Source: Klebsiella sp. BIGb0407
GTDB taxonomy: Bacteria > Pseudomonadota > Gammaproteobacteria > Enterobacterales > Enterobacteriaceae
Assembly (NCBI RefSeq): GCF_024807845.1
Contig: NZ_JANUEQ010000001.1
Coordinates: 186,001-250,000 of the forward strand
Length of the DNA: 64,000 nt
Direction of reading: 5' to 3'
The first letter of the stretch is position 1. Each line of letters begins with the position of its first letter. The notes beneath the pieces were generated by a model that saw only the letters and a program-made list of their open reading frames with translations, did not search any database and was not told the DNA's origin. Both the position numbers and the translations under genes were made by a program. Shown one piece after another: positions 1 through 9,497 of this stretch.

Positions 1-616
1 GCTGAAGAATACAGGCCAGAATACGAATACCTTCGACAATTTGTGCGGCGCAATCCTGCATTAATCGGTCATCGGCCGTTATGTAGGGTTCGCATTCTGC
101 AGCATTAATTATCAGAGTATTAATGCTATCGCCGCCGCCACGCAGTTTAGTGGCCGTCGGAAAACCTGCACCACCAAGACCTGCCACACCAAACTGGTGA
201 ATACGTTCAATCAGTTCGGCACGAGGACGCGCGGTATAGTCACTCCAGCCATCGCGTTCAAACCAGCGATCCTCACCATCGGCCGTCAGAATGACACTGG
301 GTTCAGTCAGGCCTGATGGATGGGCGGTAATATGAGGCGCAATCGCGCTAATAGTGCCTGACGTAGGGGCGTGTACGGGCAGCATACGCCCCCAGCCACG
401 GGTCAGAGGTTGCCCACGCAGTACATGATCGCCTACCTTCACGCACAGCTCACCCTCATCGCCAATATGTTGTTTCAGCGGGATGATTAACTGTGGGGGT
501 AACGGAACCTGACGAAGTGGTGTGCCGCTGGACTGTGTTTTCATCTCCGGGGGATGAATACCGCCGTCAAAATCCCAGACTCTGTTTTGGTTAAAACGTT
601 TTAGAAAGCTAAACAT
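1..616 (-). CDS. rsxC: Rsx electron transport complex subunit RsxC (N-terminal part, cut by window edge)
   Basis: Open on the minus strand from an ATG at 616 to the window edge, about 205 codons of a much longer protein. The start ([20 protein letters not shown]) and the glycine-rich stretch [16 protein letters not shown] are typical of RsxC/RnfC, the NADH/flavin-binding peripheral subunit of the membrane complex that drives reducing electrons, in E. coli keeping SoxR reduced. The C-terminal ferredoxin repeats lie outside the window. Its ATG overlaps the end of rsxB by 8 bases, so the two are translationally coupled in the rsxABC operon. Confidence 0.96.
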   Translation of the reverse strand, partial: MFSFLKRFNQNRVWDFDGGIHPPEMKTQSSGTPLRQVPLPPQLIIPLKQHIGDEGELCVKVGDHVLRGQPLTRGWGRMLPVHAPTSGTISAIAPHITAHPSGLTEPSVILTADGEDRWFERDGWSDYTARPRAELIERIHQFGVAGLGGAGFPTATKLRGGGDSINTLIINAAECEPYITADDRLMQDCAAQIVEGIRILACILQ

Positions 617-1184
617 GATGATCCACCGGAATATTTCGCACCGGAATACTGTTTAAATCCCACTTCCACGTTGCAGTGGTAGTTGCGACAGGGCGTAAAT
701 CGATACAGCGAGTCGGGCAGGGGTCAACGCAAAGATTACATCCGGTGCATAAATCACTGATAACGGTATGTACTGCGCGAGTCGAACCAATAATGGCATC
801 AACCGGACAAGCCTGAATACATTTGGTACAACCGATACAGTTGGCTTCGTCAATGATAGCCAGCATTCGCACCGGCTCGGCCTGGTTATCACCGTCTATC
901 GGCTGAGGGTCGACATTGAGTAGGGTGGCGATTTTAAGCATGACGGCTTCGCCGCCCGGTGCGCACAGATTAATCCTGGCACCCTGATTACCGACTGCTT
1001 CAGCATAAGGGCGACAGCCAGGATAGCCGCATTGCGCACACTGACTTTGCGGCAGAATTTCTTCAATACGCTCAACTATCGGATCTTCGGTAACGGAAAA
1101 TTTACGCGATGCATAGCCCAGAATGAGGCCAAAGATTAACGCCAGCAAGGTGAGGGCGATAATCGCAATCCACAGGGTACTCAT
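609..1184 (-). CDS. rsxB: Rsx electron transport complex subunit RsxB (ferredoxin-like)
   Basis: 191 residues, about the E. coli length. One N-terminal membrane anchor (residues ~5-25) is followed by a four-cysteine cluster motif ([16 protein letters not shown], ~49-64). Two bacterial ferredoxin motifs follow ([16 protein letters not shown] and [16 protein letters not shown]), each able to bind a 4Fe-4S cluster. It is the electron-carrying subunit of the Rsx/Rnf complex on the cytoplasmic face. The start codon overlaps the stop of rsxA by one base and its end overlaps rsxC by 8 bases, typical of a tightly coupled operon. Confidence 0.97.
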   Translation of the reverse strand: MSTLWIAIIALTLLALIFGLILGYASRKFSVTEDPIVERIEEILPQSQCAQCGYPGCRPYAEAVGNQGARINLCAPGGEAVMLKIATLLNVDPQPIDGDNQAEPVRMLAIIDEANCIGCTKCIQACPVDAIIGSTRAVHTVISDLCTGCNLCVDPCPTRCIDLRPVATTTATWKWDLNSIPVRNIPVDHHV

Positions 1185-1765
1185 CAGAACTTCACCAGTC
1201 CGCTGAAACCAAGGAACGCCAGAGACATCAGACCTGCGGTAATCAATGCAATCGCATTACCTTTGAAGGGCGCGGGAATATCCGCCACCACCAGACGTTC
1301 GCGCATAGCGGCAAACAGTACCATAACAAATGAAAACCCGACTGCAGCAGAAAATCCATACAGCGCTGACTGCAAGAAATTATGGTTCAGGTTGACGTTG
1401 AGTAATGCCACACCTAATACCGCACAGTTGGTGGTGATCAACGGCAAAAAGATCCCTAACAGGCGATAAAGCGCCGGGCTGGTCTTACGTACCACCATTT
1501 CGGTAAATTGCACAACAACGGCAATAACCAGGATAAATGACAGTGTACGTAAATATCCTACATCCAGCGGAATAAGGATCAGCTCATTGATTATCCATGA
1601 AAAAATAGACCCGATCGTCATAACGAAGGTGGTAGCGAGTCCCATTCCGATGGCACTTTCAAGCTTTTTGGACACGCCCATAAAAGGGCACAGGCCAAGA
1701 AACTTCACCAACACGAAGTTATTGACCAAAATAGTACCCACAAAAAGCAGCAAGTAATCTGACAT
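1184..1765 (-). CDS. rsxA: Rsx electron transport complex subunit RsxA
   Basis: 193 residues, nearly all hydrophobic, with about six membrane helices. The N-terminus ([20 protein letters not shown]) and the following [19 protein letters not shown] stretch are hallmark RsxA/RnfA sequence, with the membrane Cys of the LCPFMG motif that holds an intramembrane iron-sulfur centre in Rnf complexes. It is the first gene of the leftward rsx operon. The promoter should lie in the 77-bp gap to ydgK. Confidence 0.97.
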   Translation of the reverse strand: MSDYLLLFVGTILVNNFVLVKFLGLCPFMGVSKKLESAIGMGLATTFVMTIGSIFSWIINELILIPLDVGYLRTLSFILVIAVVVQFTEMVVRKTSPALYRLLGIFLPLITTNCAVLGVALLNVNLNHNFLQSALYGFSAAVGFSFVMVLFAAMRERLVVADIPAPFKGNAIALITAGLMSLAFLGFSGLVKF

Positions 1766-1842
1766 GATTCGACCTAAAACGAAAAAAGCTGCCTATTATT
1801 GACTAATCAACTAATGGCAGCAACAGGATGACTGTAGGGTTA

Positions 1843-2280
1843 TTACGGATTAATAAAGGTTTCTTTAACCCGTTTTGACCGTTTTAAATAAGGCACTGCC
1901 AGTGCTGCGGCCAGTAATGGGAACATCAGCTGACGTAAGGCGACACTGTCGGTGACCGGCGACAAGGCAAAAGCCTTAATAGCCAGAATCAGAGAAAGCA
2001 TTAACCACAGAATATAGTGACGAACGACGGTCTGACGGCGTTTAAAAAAGGCAATGGTTAACCACAGGGTATAGCACCACATGGCCAGTGCGCAGGCAAC
2101 GGAAAAATACCACAGAAACAACATATTCGAGCCCTGATCCGCCATCATCTGATGGGTATTCGGCGCGAGTAGCATCATCACGTAAATCGCCACGGCGAGA
2201 GAGCTACTGATCAGCGACATTAAGAGCCAGGCTAAAGGAACAAGGAGCCAGCCTGCGATACGTGGAGGTTTAACTGTCAT
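1843..2280 (-). CDS. ydgK: DUF2569 inner-membrane protein, YdgK-like
   Basis: 145 residues with four predicted membrane segments (~10-35, 52-75, 86-104, 113-130). The opening PPRIAGWLLVPLAWLLMSLI is the PxxIGGWLllp-type start of the DUF2569 family. In E. coli ydgK lies just upstream of rsxA in the same direction, which supports the symbol. Function is unknown. The E. coli neighbours cnu and blr were not found in the flanking sequence. Confidence 0.85.
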   Translation of the reverse strand: MTVKPPRIAGWLLVPLAWLLMSLISSSLAVAIYVMMLLAPNTHQMMADQGSNMLFLWYFSVACALAMWCYTLWLTIAFFKRRQTVVRHYILWLMLSLILAIKAFALSPVTDSVALRQLMFPLLAAALAVPYLKRSKRVKETFINP

Positions 2281-2488
2281 GAAAATTCCCGAACCACCTG
2301 ATAGTATTTAAGCGGGTGATTATAAGTGTTTTTACTTCGAATGCTACCGTGACACCTGCCATAAAGCTATTCTGGCGGGAGTGTATTACGCTGAACGTTA
2401 AAAAAAGCACTATCTGATAAATTATTATCAGAGCTTTGTTCTTAGGATCAGGATGAAGAGTCGATAAGGTCACGATCGGGTTATTAAT

Positions 2489-3157
2489 ATGCTTACTAAC
2501 GATATAAGTCTGGAGCATTATCAGCTTGATGTGAAAAAACTTCAGGCGTATGGCTTCGAAAAAAGAGAAAACAGCTATATTTGTAACCGCACGCTTAAGG
2601 TGCCGTCGTTTAGATTACAGCTCGAGGTTACACCAAATAATAGGTTAAAGACTCAGATAACTGATGTGGATGTAAGCGCGGTCTATATGCTGCATTTGAA
2701 TGCGGCGACCCAGGGGGAGTTTGTCGGCAAAATTCGTCAGGAATATAGCGAAATAGTCAGCGATATTCTGGCGAACTGTTTCACTGGCATTGTCTTCACC
2801 GCACAGCAGTCTCTGAATGTCATTCAATTTATTAAACAGAAATATGATGTTGAGCTTGAATACCTGTGGGCTAAATTTCCCCGCAACGCCATCGCTCGTT
2901 GTAAAGATAACAACAAATGGTTTGCGGCCTTGTTAACGGTGGAAAAAAGTAAACTGGGTCTGCCCGGCCAGGGAATTATAGAGGTGCTGGACTTAAAGAT
3001 GCGTCCGGAAGAGAAAGACAGCCTGATTGATAATCAGCGTTATTTCCCGGGCTACCATATGAACAAAAATCACTGGTTCACTATTTGTCTTGATGGGCGA
3101 GTGAAAGATGAAGAGATCTTTAGCAAAATAATCGCCAGTTACAAGCTTGCAAAATAA
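2489..3157 (+). CDS. MmcQ/YjbR-family protein with N-terminal extension
   Basis: 222 residues. The C-terminal ~105 residues match the MmcQ/YjbR fold: YDVELEYLWAKFPRNAIARC at its start, and the hallmark ending FPGYHMNKNHWFTICLDG with basic and aromatic residues. YjbR proteins have a double-wing fold like some DNA-binding proteins, but no member has a firmly proven role. The first ~115 residues are a separate domain I do not recognise; longer family members of this layout exist. It stands alone, convergent with add across a strong hairpin, and is not part of the usual E. coli neighbourhood. Start: ATG at 2489; no strong ribosome site is visible. Confidence 0.75.
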   Translation: MLTNDISLEHYQLDVKKLQAYGFEKRENSYICNRTLKVPSFRLQLEVTPNNRLKTQITDVDVSAVYMLHLNAATQGEFVGKIRQEYSEIVSDILANCFTGIVFTAQQSLNVIQFIKQKYDVELEYLWAKFPRNAIARCKDNNKWFAALLTVEKSKLGLPGQGIIEVLDLKMRPEEKDSLIDNQRYFPGYHMNKNHWFTICLDGRVKDEEIFSKIIASYKLAK

Positions 3158-3180
3158 AACCAGAACGGATAAATGACAAC

Positions 3181-3215
3181 CTGATACGGTGTCTCTCGCT
3201 GAGACACCGTATCAG
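3181..3215. terminator. Bidirectional hairpin between YjbR-like gene and add
   Basis: A perfect 15-bp stem (CTGATACGGTGTCTC and its complement) with a 5-base loop sits between the converging ends of the YjbR-like gene and add. The T-runs are weak on both sides, so it may act as a 3'-end stabiliser as well as a terminator. Confidence 0.6.
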
Positions 3216-3220
3216 TGAGA

Positions 3221-4222
3221 CTAACTGGCGCGAACGGTATCGATGATCGCTTGTTTTTCTGCCGGCGTTAAAAAGGCAATTTCCAGCCCATTTTGCTGCG
3301 CGGTACGAATCTGTTCTGCGCTCAGGCCTGCAGCAGGTGCAGCGAACTGATACTCATGAATAATGTCTATCCCTTGTACTGCAGGATCGTCGGTATTAAT
3401 GGTTGCCAGAATGCCGTGATTTAAAAAGGTGGCCAGCGGGTGTTTATCCAGTGAAGCGACGGTACTGGTTTGAATATTAGACGTCAGGCAAGACTCAACG
3501 CCAATCCGGTGTTCGGCAAGGTAATCCATTAAGGCCGGATCCTCTACCGCTTTGACGCCGTGACCGATGCGTTCAGCACCCAGTTCACGAATTGCCTGCC
3601 AGATACTTTCCGGACCTGCTGCTTCGCCAGCATGCACCGTGATACGCCAGCCAGCATCGCGGGCGCGGGTGAAGTGTTCACGGAATAAATGGCCAGGGAA
3701 GCCCAGCTCGTCTCCGGCCAGATCGAGGGCGGTAATATGGCTCCTGTGTGCCAGCAGAGCATTCAGTTCTGCTTCACAAGCCGCTTCACCAAAGGTACGG
3801 CTCATAATCCCGATAAGGCGCGCCTGAACGCCAAAATCACGACAACCCTGAGTAACTCCCTCAATTATCGCTTCGACGACGCCGGCTACTGGCAAATTAT
3901 GGCTCATTGCCATATAACCCGGAGAAAAGCGTAATTCAACATAATGCAGGCCATTACGTGCTGCATCCTCAATGTTTTCCCAGGCCACACGTCGGCAGGC
4001 TTCCAGGGAACCCAGAACTTTCACCCCCCAGTCGAGTTTTTGCAGAAAACTGACCAAGTCTGGCGCAGTTTCGACTACCTGAACGTGCGGACGCAAGCTT
4101 TCCAGCGTGGTGGCAGGTAAAGCAAGATTAAATTCGCGACCAAGCTCAAGAATGGTTTGCGCCCGGATATTGCCATCAAGGTGGCGATGGAGGTCGGTTA
4201 ACGGCAGGCTGGTATCAAGCAT
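3221..4222 (-). CDS. add: Adenosine deaminase
   Basis: 333 residues, the E. coli length. It converts adenosine and deoxyadenosine to inosine forms in purine salvage in the cytoplasm. The zinc-site and catalytic residues are visible: the N-terminal DLHRHLDG (two metal His), VHAGEA (His and the catalytic Glu region, ~195-200), RIGHGV (His) and the STIxTDDP-type NTDDPAVQG (metal Asp, ~278). It is monocistronic, convergent with the YjbR-like gene. Confidence 0.97.
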   Translation of the reverse strand: MLDTSLPLTDLHRHLDGNIRAQTILELGREFNLALPATTLESLRPHVQVVETAPDLVSFLQKLDWGVKVLGSLEACRRVAWENIEDAARNGLHYVELRFSPGYMAMSHNLPVAGVVEAIIEGVTQGCRDFGVQARLIGIMSRTFGEAACEAELNALLAHRSHITALDLAGDELGFPGHLFREHFTRARDAGWRITVHAGEAAGPESIWQAIRELGAERIGHGVKAVEDPALMDYLAEHRIGVESCLTSNIQTSTVASLDKHPLATFLNHGILATINTDDPAVQGIDIIHEYQFAAPAAGLSAEQIRTAQQNGLEIAFLTPAEKQAIIDTVRAS

Positions 4223-4384
4223 AGTGCACTCATTTATTGAAGGAAGTGCGGCCTAGTATAAAAACAAATGCGTATAAATTGCTACGAAACAAATGCTGTT
4301 GCGCAACAATAAATCGTGGGTCACAGACTTACCATTAACTGGGTGCTTTTTTTGTACAATTAGTGGTGTATTTATCGTCGAAAG

Positions 4385-4426
4385 ATAAAAAAGCCCCCCT
4401 CCAGGCATGCATCCCGGAGGGGGGCT
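4385..4426 (-). terminator. Intrinsic terminator downstream of ydgA
   Basis: On the minus strand an 11-bp GC-rich stem (AGCCCCCCTCC with its complement) is followed by a run of six T, directly after the ydgA stop. This is a classic rho-independent terminator. Confidence 0.9.
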
Positions 4427-4498
4427 GATAAGCTTAACGAACTAAAAGTACGGTGTGACTGACAGCGATCGTCACCACCCGTAACAGACAGTCACGGC

Positions 4499-6118
4499 TT
4501 ATTGCTGTGGAACGGCTTCTGCTTCTGGCTCGGTATTTGGAACAATAATCGCCGGTGCTGGCGCTTCTGCATCCTGTTCTGCCTGCGCATCCGCGTCAGG
4601 TACTAACAGCTCTGGTTCAGGGATAGCCGGCGCTTCTGGTTCTTCTTCACTGCTTAAACCTAACGGCAGTGCACCGAACAAATCGCTCAGTGGTACAGGT
4701 TCGCCGTTCAGAGCCGCTTTGTCGTCTGCAAAGGTCAGCGTCGCGGTGATGTTGTTATCTTCCACTTTGGTGATATGGAACATTTGTCCCATTGCGGCCA
4801 GCCCTTTGACTTGCTCAACGGCGGCTTTCTCTGCCTCTTCAGGCGTAGCGCCTTCCAATTGCCCAACCTGGCTTACCAGCTGAGTTGCCATATCCATAGG
4901 GACGACCAGACGCGTATCCAGTGAGGATAAATATCTGCCCAACATCGCTTCCGCAGTCTGTGGCGCGACATCAGTTTGCTGTGGATCTTTCAGGGTCAGC
5001 GACAGATTAAATGTGGCTTCTCCTTTGCTATTCTTCCAGCTCAGAGGCGCGATGCTCAGGCTTGGATTACCTTTTAACAGCTGTGGGAAGCTGGCAACCA
5101 GGGCCTCGACCATTTTCTCACTGTACAGATCGGGTTCTTGCATAACCTCTGGATCTGCCAGCAGTTTCTGAGATTCCTGCGCATAGACTTTACTCACTGC
5201 GCCCAGAGCTTCTGCATCCAGGTTGTTGACCTTCATGGTCAGTTTACCGCTACCGAAGTCCTGTCCCTGAGCTTTTAAAGCGTCCAGGGTGTAATCGGCT
5301 TGCAGAGAAACGTTCTTTTTATCTGCCTGTAACTCGGTGGTGCCCGTCAGCATCAGACCGTTTAATGCCGCAGTCTCTTTACCGTCAACGCTCAGTGTCA
5401 GGCCCTGTAAGCCCACTTTCTGCGTGCCCACACGGAGATCCGCTACCGTCAGCTGTGAGTCACTTGCCAGGCTGATGCCGTTGAAGTTAACCTGAACAGG
5501 CTGACCGATTTCACTGATTGTATTGATGCTACCGCTAGCAGCATTCAACTCAAATTTAACCTTATCGCCTTTTGCATCAGCATCAGCCGTTATTGTGCTG
5601 CCGCTAAAGACAAAGTGGTTTTTATCTTTGGTGTAGTCGATTGGGATCAGGTTGATAACCGAAGAGGTTGCACCATCAAATGCTATTTGAGTAACGGCAT
5701 TAATCAGTGATTTATCTTTGGTGACATCAAACAGGGGCTGAGTGGTGCTGTTTTTCGCTAACTCAGACTGAACAGAAGCCATTGCTGGCATAAAACTAAG
5801 ATGCTTCAGACCTGGCAGTGGACCGTGGGTAATGTTTTCATTAAATACGATAGTTTCGCCCGCAGGTAGCAACGGATTTTTGGTATCAGAGGCATTTTTT
5901 AAAACTAACTGCATCTGGCTATCAAATACGCCACGCTGGTAATTTTCGTAGCTAATGACAATCCCTGCCTCCGGGAGAGATTTGGTTAACTCGCTATTGG
6001 CCTGTTGCACCAACTGAGCCATACGGCCTTCAAGTTGTTTACCGATATACCAGGATGATCCCGTCCATACCACGCCCAATGCGACAATAACACCTACCGC
6101 AACCAGAGATTTTTTCAT
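4499..6118 (-). CDS. ydgA: DUF945 family protein YdgA
   Basis: 539 residues from the chosen ATG at 6118 (MKKSLVAVGVIVALGVVWTG), which aligns with the known YdgA N-terminus. An upstream in-frame ATG at 6199 would add 27 residues lacking family similarity. An N-terminal membrane anchor or uncleaved signal leads into the DUF945 body, with motifs such as YENYQRGVFDSQMQL and PLSWKNSKGEATFNLSL. In E. coli YdgA is an inner-membrane-anchored periplasmic protein of unclear role. The last ~60 residues form a low-complexity tail rich in Pro, Glu and Ala; E. coli YdgA ends with only a short Pro-rich tail. Confidence 0.92.
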   Translation of the reverse strand: MKKSLVAVGVIVALGVVWTGSSWYIGKQLEGRMAQLVQQANSELTKSLPEAGIVISYENYQRGVFDSQMQLVLKNASDTKNPLLPAGETIVFNENITHGPLPGLKHLSFMPAMASVQSELAKNSTTQPLFDVTKDKSLINAVTQIAFDGATSSVINLIPIDYTKDKNHFVFSGSTITADADAKGDKVKFELNAASGSINTISEIGQPVQVNFNGISLASDSQLTVADLRVGTQKVGLQGLTLSVDGKETAALNGLMLTGTTELQADKKNVSLQADYTLDALKAQGQDFGSGKLTMKVNNLDAEALGAVSKVYAQESQKLLADPEVMQEPDLYSEKMVEALVASFPQLLKGNPSLSIAPLSWKNSKGEATFNLSLTLKDPQQTDVAPQTAEAMLGRYLSSLDTRLVVPMDMATQLVSQVGQLEGATPEEAEKAAVEQVKGLAAMGQMFHITKVEDNNITATLTFADDKAALNGEPVPLSDLFGALPLGLSSEEEPEAPAIPEPELLVPDADAQAEQDAEAPAPAIIVPNTEPEAEAVPQQ

Positions 6119-6345
6119 TGTATTGAGTTCCATATTGAGAATACCGGTAATCACCTCTACCGGATGAGTAAACACGCCTGCTGACAGACGTTCAGACAAC
6201 TTATCAGGCGGAAAATCGTGCCTTTCCCTGCCTGGCGATTAAAATTACTTCAGTTGCAGCACTAAGCCGCCCCTGATTTTCAGCCTCGCAGGCGACTTAA
6301 ATTATAAGCCGAAAAACAGTTTAGCAAACCAAAGAAAACCCGCTG

Positions 6346-7521
6346 CTAAATTTTATTGTATACCCGTGCCAGACGGCCACTTCCGCTGACGCTGACGGTA
6401 GCATCGTTAGCGGCAATAAATGCCGACTCACCGGCCTTCAGAACTAACGTTTCTTGAGTATCGGCCAGCGTAGCTTCACCTTCAATACAAAAGACAATCG
6501 CAGCACTGTTCTGCGTTAACGGTGTAGCCCTATCCTGCAAGGTATGAATAGAGAACGCAAAATCCTCAACAGGGATCGGGAAATCCAGTCTGTTATCAAC
6601 TTGCTCAGGCTGCATCAGCAGCTGGCTTGCTGGCTTGGCAACAAACTTTACATTAGCAATAAGTTCAGGAATATCAATATATTTCGGTGTCAGACCGGCT
6701 CGTAATACGTTATCCGAGTTGGCCATAACCTCAAGGGCTACACCATCCAGATAAGCATGCGGTGTTTCTGCGAACAGGAACATCGCTTCGCCAGGTGCCA
6801 GTTTGACTACATTCAACAATAGCGGTGAGAACAGACCACTGTCATTAGGATAAAACTCACTAATTGCCCGCAGGGTATCCCAGGGTTCACCGCGCTGGTG
6901 ATTGAGTGCTGATTTGAGTACTGCTAAAGCGCGAAATTTTTGGTCACCCTCTAATGCAAGCAAACTGGCGAACAGTTGCGAAAGCTGGGTTTCATCCGGT
7001 TGTTGCAGGAAACGGTTTATAGAACTATGTGCGGCAGATACTGGCTGTAATAGGGTAATAATCTCCGAAAATTCACGAAAACCATTCATCGCCAGGAAAG
7101 GTGTCAGAGCATAAACCAGCTCAGGTTTATGATTCGCATCTTTGTAGTTACGCTCAGCCGCATCCAAAGGAATACCGGCGGCATTTTCTTTCGCGAAGCC
7201 TTCAACAGCTGCTTGTTTGCTGGGATGTACCTGAATAGACAGGGGCTGTGCGGCACACAGCACTTTAAACAGAAATGGCAGTTCGCCAAAGCGTTCCGCA
7301 ACTGACTCACCTAAAAGAGCCGTTTTGTTTTCATCAATCACTTCGCGCAGCGACCGTTCGCCGCCTTCAGGGGCAACTAACGATGAGCTACTTTTGGGAT
7401 GCGCACCCATCCACAATTCTGCCATCGTTTTATTTTCAGGATTAGGGTAACCATACAGTGATGTTAAGGCAGTCTGGCTGCCCCAGGCATAATATTGAAT
7501 AGAATTGCGCAGTTTTTGCAT
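6346..7521 (-). CDS. manA: Mannose-6-phosphate isomerase, class I
   Basis: 391 residues, the E. coli length. It interconverts mannose-6-phosphate and fructose-6-phosphate, feeding mannose use and GDP-mannose synthesis. The zinc-site motif QVHPSKQAA (Gln and His) and the NHKPELVYAL stretch with the metal Glu are present, followed by the later ETPHAYLDG His motif. It lies next to ydgA in the same direction, as in E. coli, with its own upstream region facing fumA. Confidence 0.96.
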   Translation of the reverse strand: MQKLRNSIQYYAWGSQTALTSLYGYPNPENKTMAELWMGAHPKSSSSLVAPEGGERSLREVIDENKTALLGESVAERFGELPFLFKVLCAAQPLSIQVHPSKQAAVEGFAKENAAGIPLDAAERNYKDANHKPELVYALTPFLAMNGFREFSEIITLLQPVSAAHSSINRFLQQPDETQLSQLFASLLALEGDQKFRALAVLKSALNHQRGEPWDTLRAISEFYPNDSGLFSPLLLNVVKLAPGEAMFLFAETPHAYLDGVALEVMANSDNVLRAGLTPKYIDIPELIANVKFVAKPASQLLMQPEQVDNRLDFPIPVEDFAFSIHTLQDRATPLTQNSAAIVFCIEGEATLADTQETLVLKAGESAFIAANDATVSVSGSGRLARVYNKI

Positions 7522-7546
7522 GATCGCTCCATGAATAATGTGTTGA

Positions 7547-7624
7547 TATACCCGTCATACTGCAAGAGCCTCGGAAGTGGAAACCCGTTTCTGGAAGCAA
7601 GTTGAAATATTTAGGTAAGATATC
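7547..7624. repeat. Degenerate copy of a TATACCCGTCATAC palindromic repeat
   Basis: The gap between manA and fumA starts with TATACCCGTCATACTGCAAG and ends with GCAAGTTGAAATATTTAGG, matching the two ends of the better copy at 28866-28994. The middle differs and is shorter. It looks like an old, decayed copy of the same non-autonomous palindromic element. Confidence 0.6.
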
Positions 7625-7793
7625 GCTATTAAACCAATAAATCGCCGAGAAGTAACCCAGGCAATAAAAAGTCGTATTAGTCTCAGTTTTTGTTAAAAAA
7701 TTGTGTAGCATATTACGGCTTGTTTTGAACGCAGCTTCCTAGACTGTGGTGAACAATAATTTTAACGTTACTGTTGTCGTAAGTGAGAGAACA

Positions 7794-9440
7794 ATGTCGA
7801 ATAAAGCCTTTCATTACCAAGACCCATTCCCACTCCAGAAAGAGAAAACCGAATACTACCTGCTTACCAGTGATTATGTATCGGTAGCTGATTTTGATGG
7901 CAACGAAGTTCTGAAAGTTGACCCTCAAGCACTGACCTTACTGGCTAAGCATGCCTTTCATGATGCCTCTTTTATGTTACGCCCCGCGCATCAGCAGCAG
8001 GTTGCCGATATTCTGAACGATCCACAAGCCAGTGAAAACGACAAATATGTCGCTCTGCAATTCCTGCGTAACTCAGAAATCGCCGCCAAAGGTATTCTGC
8101 CAACCTGCCAGGACACCGGTACCGCCATCATTATGGGCAAAAAAGGACAGCGTGTCTGGACTGGCGGAGGCGATGAAGCCGCGCTGTCATTAGGGGTGTA
8201 CAACACCTTTATCGAAGACAACCTGCGCTATTCCCAGAATGCGGCACTGGATATGTACAAAGAGGTCAATACGGGCACTAATCTGCCAGCACAAATTGAT
8301 CTCTACAGTGTCGATGGCGACGAGTATAAATTCCTTTGCATCGCTAAGGGCGGCGGTTCTGCCAATAAAACCTATTTGTATCAGGAAACGAAAGCCCTGC
8401 TTTCGCCGGGTAAACTGAAAAATTACCTGGTGGATAAAATGCGTAGCCTCGGGACTGCGGCTTGTCCGCCGTATCACGTGGCATTTGTCATTGGCGGGAC
8501 TTCGGCTGAAGCGACCCTGAAAACAGTTAAACTGGCTTCGACCAAGTATTACGACGAATTACCGACTTCCGGTAATGAGCATGGCCGCGCATTCCGCGAT
8601 ATCGAGCTTGAGCAAGAGCTACTCATCGAGGCACAGAACCTTGGCTTAGGCGCGCAGTTTGGCGGGAAATATTTTGCGCATGATGTTCGCGTTATTCGTC
8701 TGCCACGTCATGGGGCATCTTGTCCGGTGGGGATGGGCGTTTCTTGTTCCGCCGATCGTAATATCAAAGCCAAAATTAACAAACAGGGCGTGTGGATCGA
8801 AAAACTGGAAAATAATCCGGGGAAATATATTCCTGAGTCATTACGTCAGGCCGGTGAGGGTGAGGCGGTCAAAGTTAACCTGAACCGTCCGATGTCAGAA
8901 ATTCTGGCGCAGCTCTCTTCTTATCCTGTTTCAACCCGTCTTTCATTGAGCGGCACCATTATTGTGGCGCGAGACATTGCTCATGCGAAGCTGAAAGAGC
9001 GTATCGATAACGGCGAAGGGTTGCCGCAGTATGTCAAAGATCACCCTATCTATTATGCCGGCCCGGCAAAAACGCCAGAGGGTTATGCATCAGGATCGCT
9101 TGGCCCGACAACGGCCGGGCGTATGGATTCCTATGTTGATGCCTTACAAGCCCATGGTGGCAGTAAAGTGATGCTGGCCAAGGGTAATCGTAGCCAGCAA
9201 GTGACCGATGCCTGCCACAAACACGGCGGTTTCTACCTCGGAAGTATTGGTGGTCCTGCAGCAGTCCTGGCACAGAACAGCATTAAAAGTCTTGAATGTA
9301 TTGAGTACCCTGAATTAGGGATGGAAGCTATCTGGAAGATTAAAGTTGAAGATTTCCCAGCCTTTATCCTCGTGGATGATAAAGGGAATGACTTCTTCCA
9401 GCAGATTCAGTCCTCTCAGTGTGCTCAATGCGTTAAGTAA
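7794..9440 (+). CDS. fumA: Class I (4Fe-4S) fumarate hydratase
   Basis: 548 residues from ATG at 7794 ([12 protein letters not shown]), preceded by a GAGAG ribosome site. A longer reading from 7746 adds 16 residues with no family match. It interconverts fumarate and malate in the TCA cycle. The cluster ligands are visible: Cys105 in LPTCQDTGT, the Cys in GTAACPPYH and the Cys in GASCPVGMG. Synteny with fumC directly downstream supports FumA, though FumB cannot be excluded by motif alone. A terminator separates it from fumC. Confidence 0.95.
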   Translation: MSNKAFHYQDPFPLQKEKTEYYLLTSDYVSVADFDGNEVLKVDPQALTLLAKHAFHDASFMLRPAHQQQVADILNDPQASENDKYVALQFLRNSEIAAKGILPTCQDTGTAIIMGKKGQRVWTGGGDEAALSLGVYNTFIEDNLRYSQNAALDMYKEVNTGTNLPAQIDLYSVDGDEYKFLCIAKGGGSANKTYLYQETKALLSPGKLKNYLVDKMRSLGTAACPPYHVAFVIGGTSAEATLKTVKLASTKYYDELPTSGNEHGRAFRDIELEQELLIEAQNLGLGAQFGGKYFAHDVRVIRLPRHGASCPVGMGVSCSADRNIKAKINKQGVWIEKLENNPGKYIPESLRQAGEGEAVKVNLNRPMSEILAQLSSYPVSTRLSLSGTIIVARDIAHAKLKERIDNGEGLPQYVKDHPIYYAGPAKTPEGYASGSLGPTTAGRMDSYVDALQAHGGSKVMLAKGNRSQQVTDACHKHGGFYLGSIGGPAAVLAQNSIKSLECIEYPELGMEAIWKIKVEDFPAFILVDDKGNDFFQQIQSSQCAQCVK

Positions 9441-9446
9441 TCTACG

Positions 9447-9479
9447 AACCGCCCGGCAAATTTGTGGGCGGTTTTTTTT
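9447..9479 (+). terminator. Intrinsic terminator between fumA and fumC
   Basis: Stem AACCGCCC with GGGCGGTT, followed by a run of eight or more T. It ends the fumA transcript six bases after its stop; some read-through into fumC is plausible, as in E. coli. Confidence 0.9.
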
Positions 9480-9497
9480 ATCGCGTGAGGAGAAAAC

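Noticed and set aside
2270-2518. 82-codon minus-strand frame between ydgK and the YjbR-like gene, possible cnu or blr
   Set aside because: Its sequence has none of the Cnu or Blr features, and it overlaps both flanking genes.
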